NCBI RefSeq assembly: GCF_000282475.1
Contig: NZ_AKJF01000094.1
Location: 1 to 64,000 of the forward strand
DNA from: Pseudomonas sp. GM78
Lineage (GTDB): Bacteria; Pseudomonadota; Gammaproteobacteria; Pseudomonadales; Pseudomonadaceae
Length of the DNA stretch: 64,000 bases
Direction: 5' to 3'
Both the position numbers and the translations under genes were made by a program. Of this stretch, positions 63,180 to 64,000 are shown piece after piece; positions within the stretch are counted from its first letter, which is position 1; each line of letters begins with the position of its first letter. Under the pieces are notes generated by a model. It saw only the letters and a program-made list of their open reading frames with translations, was not told the DNA's origin and searched no databases.

Positions 63180-64000
63180 ATGAACCACAACATTTTCTCT
63201 GCGGTGTTCGCAGCCACAGCGCTGCTGTCGGCGATCGCACTGCCTGGATTATCCCTGGCGGACGATAAAACGGTGCCAAACATACTGGTTATCATGGGCG
63301 ACGATATCGGCTGGTCGAACATCGGTGTCTACAACCAGGGCATGATGGCCGGCAGAACACCCAATCTGGACACCCTTGCCTCCGAAGGCATGCGCTTCAC
63401 CGACTACTATGCCGAAGCCAGTTGCACGGCAGGCCGTGCCAACTTCATTACCGGCGAACTACCGATCCGTACCGGCATGACTACGGTGGGCCAGGCCGGC
63501 TCACCCATCGGTATTCCCTCCCAGGCGGTGACGATTGCCACCGTGCTCAAGTCCATGGGTTATTCCACCGGTCAGTTCGGCAAGAACCACTTAGGCGACC
63601 TGAACGAGTTCCTGCCCACCGTGCATGGTTTCGACGAGTTTTTCGGCTACCTGTATCACCTCGACGCCATGGAGGATCCGGCCCACCCCAACTACCCGCA
63701 AGCGCTGCTGCCCAAGGTTGGCCCGCGCAACATGGTCCACAGTTGGGCGAGCACCACTGATGATGCAACCGTAATGCCGCGCTGGGGCAAAGTGGGCAAA
63801 CAGAAGATCGAAGACGCGGGCACCCTCTACCCTGACCGAATGAAAACTGTCGACGACGAAATCCGTGACAAGGCATTCAATTTCATCGACAAGGCCAAGC
63901 AGGACAACAAACCCTTCTTTGTCTGGCTCAATCCGACACGCATGCACATCGTCACCCACCTCTCCGACAAGTACCAGGCCATGCGCAATGCAGAAAATGG
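63180..64000 (+). CDS. Arylsulfatase, exported (partial, cut by the window edge)
   Basis: The first 273 residues of a sulfatase. There is a signal peptide (MNHNIFSAVFAATALLSAIA, cleaved near LSLA), the metal-binding VIMGDDIGWSNIG, and the active-site motif CTAGR with Cys82, the residue converted to formylglycine. CxAxR rather than CxPxR is an accepted variant. FGKNHLGD (Lys/His) and the KPFFVWLNPTRMH region follow. ATG 63180 has AAGGAG upstream. It should release sulfate from sulfate esters in the periplasm. The C-terminus and any sulfatase-maturing gene lie outside the window. Confidence 0.92.
   Translation, partial: MNHNIFSAVFAATALLSAIALPGLSLADDKTVPNILVIMGDDIGWSNIGVYNQGMMAGRTPNLDTLASEGMRFTDYYAEASCTAGRANFITGELPIRTGMTTVGQAGSPIGIPSQAVTIATVLKSMGYSTGQFGKNHLGDLNEFLPTVHGFDEFFGYLYHLDAMEDPAHPNYPQALLPKVGPRNMVHSWASTTDDATVMPRWGKVGKQKIEDAGTLYPDRMKTVDDEIRDKAFNFIDKAKQDNKPFFVWLNPTRMHIVTHLSDKYQAMRNAEN

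Noticed and set aside
62989-63183. 64-codon frame before the sulfatase
   Set aside because: No homologue recognised, it overlaps the sulfatase start, and it carries that gene's ribosome-binding site.

Overview
The window is chromosomal DNA of a Pseudomonas, most likely of the P. fluorescens / P. putida complex. Pointers to this are the high GC content and codon use, the OprD-type porins, the many GTAGGAGCGAGCCTGCTCGC-type REP elements, a known dispersed Pseudomonas repeat at the left edge, and a hydroxyproline locus in the gene order I know from P. aeruginosa. I see no tRNA, rRNA, phage or transposase gene. Nearly everything is nutrient catabolism: modules of transporter, enzymes and a local regulator placed side by side.

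Left part (1-15.5 kb). A LysR gene faces a GMC alcohol/choline-type dehydrogenase and an MHS-family transporter. A DUF427 protein, topoisomerase III (topB, with a LexA-like box upstream), a secreted M20 dipeptidase and a SYLF-domain protein follow. Next is a tricarboxylate-type module (PrpF isomerase, CitMHS carrier, OprD porin) with a divergent LysR gene.

Hydroxyproline supercluster (15.6-32 kb). A GntR regulator, 4-hydroxyproline 2-epimerase, a three-subunit D-hydroxyproline dehydrogenase, a PAS-AraC regulator, an ABC transporter, aconitase X (cis-3-hydroxyproline dehydratase), a second proline-racemase-fold enzyme, a DapA-like deaminase, an MFS carrier, ketoglutarate-semialdehyde dehydrogenase and a pyrroline-2-carboxylate reductase. 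Together they would take 4-hydroxyproline to 2-oxoglutarate and 3-hydroxyprolines to proline. A palindrome, ATATCGTATACGATAT, lies at the GntR gene and at two further promoters. The aconitase X frame carries an in-frame amber codon near its end.

Middle (32-42 kb). A patatin-like lipase, an adenosine-specific kinase homologue and a tandem universal stress protein. Then a four-gene operon of unknown purpose (APC permease, SDR, nucleotide-sugar-type epimerase, polysaccharide deacetylase), and an AT-richer island with a short Rhs-core gene between two copies of a ~220 bp direct repeat.

Right part (42-64 kb). A two-component flavin monooxygenase module (LysR, SsuD-like oxygenase, flavin reductase, MFS, GFA protein, DUF1329 protein). 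A CoA-transferase / HMG-CoA-lyase module with MFS and a frameshifted OprD porin. Then an operon with an StcD-like N-methylproline demethylase, a DddP-like M24 protein, an amino-acid ABC transporter and a second malate/LDH-type reductase; a divergent TetR gene faces it across a perfect 16+16 bp inverted repeat. An arylsulfatase gene runs off the right edge.
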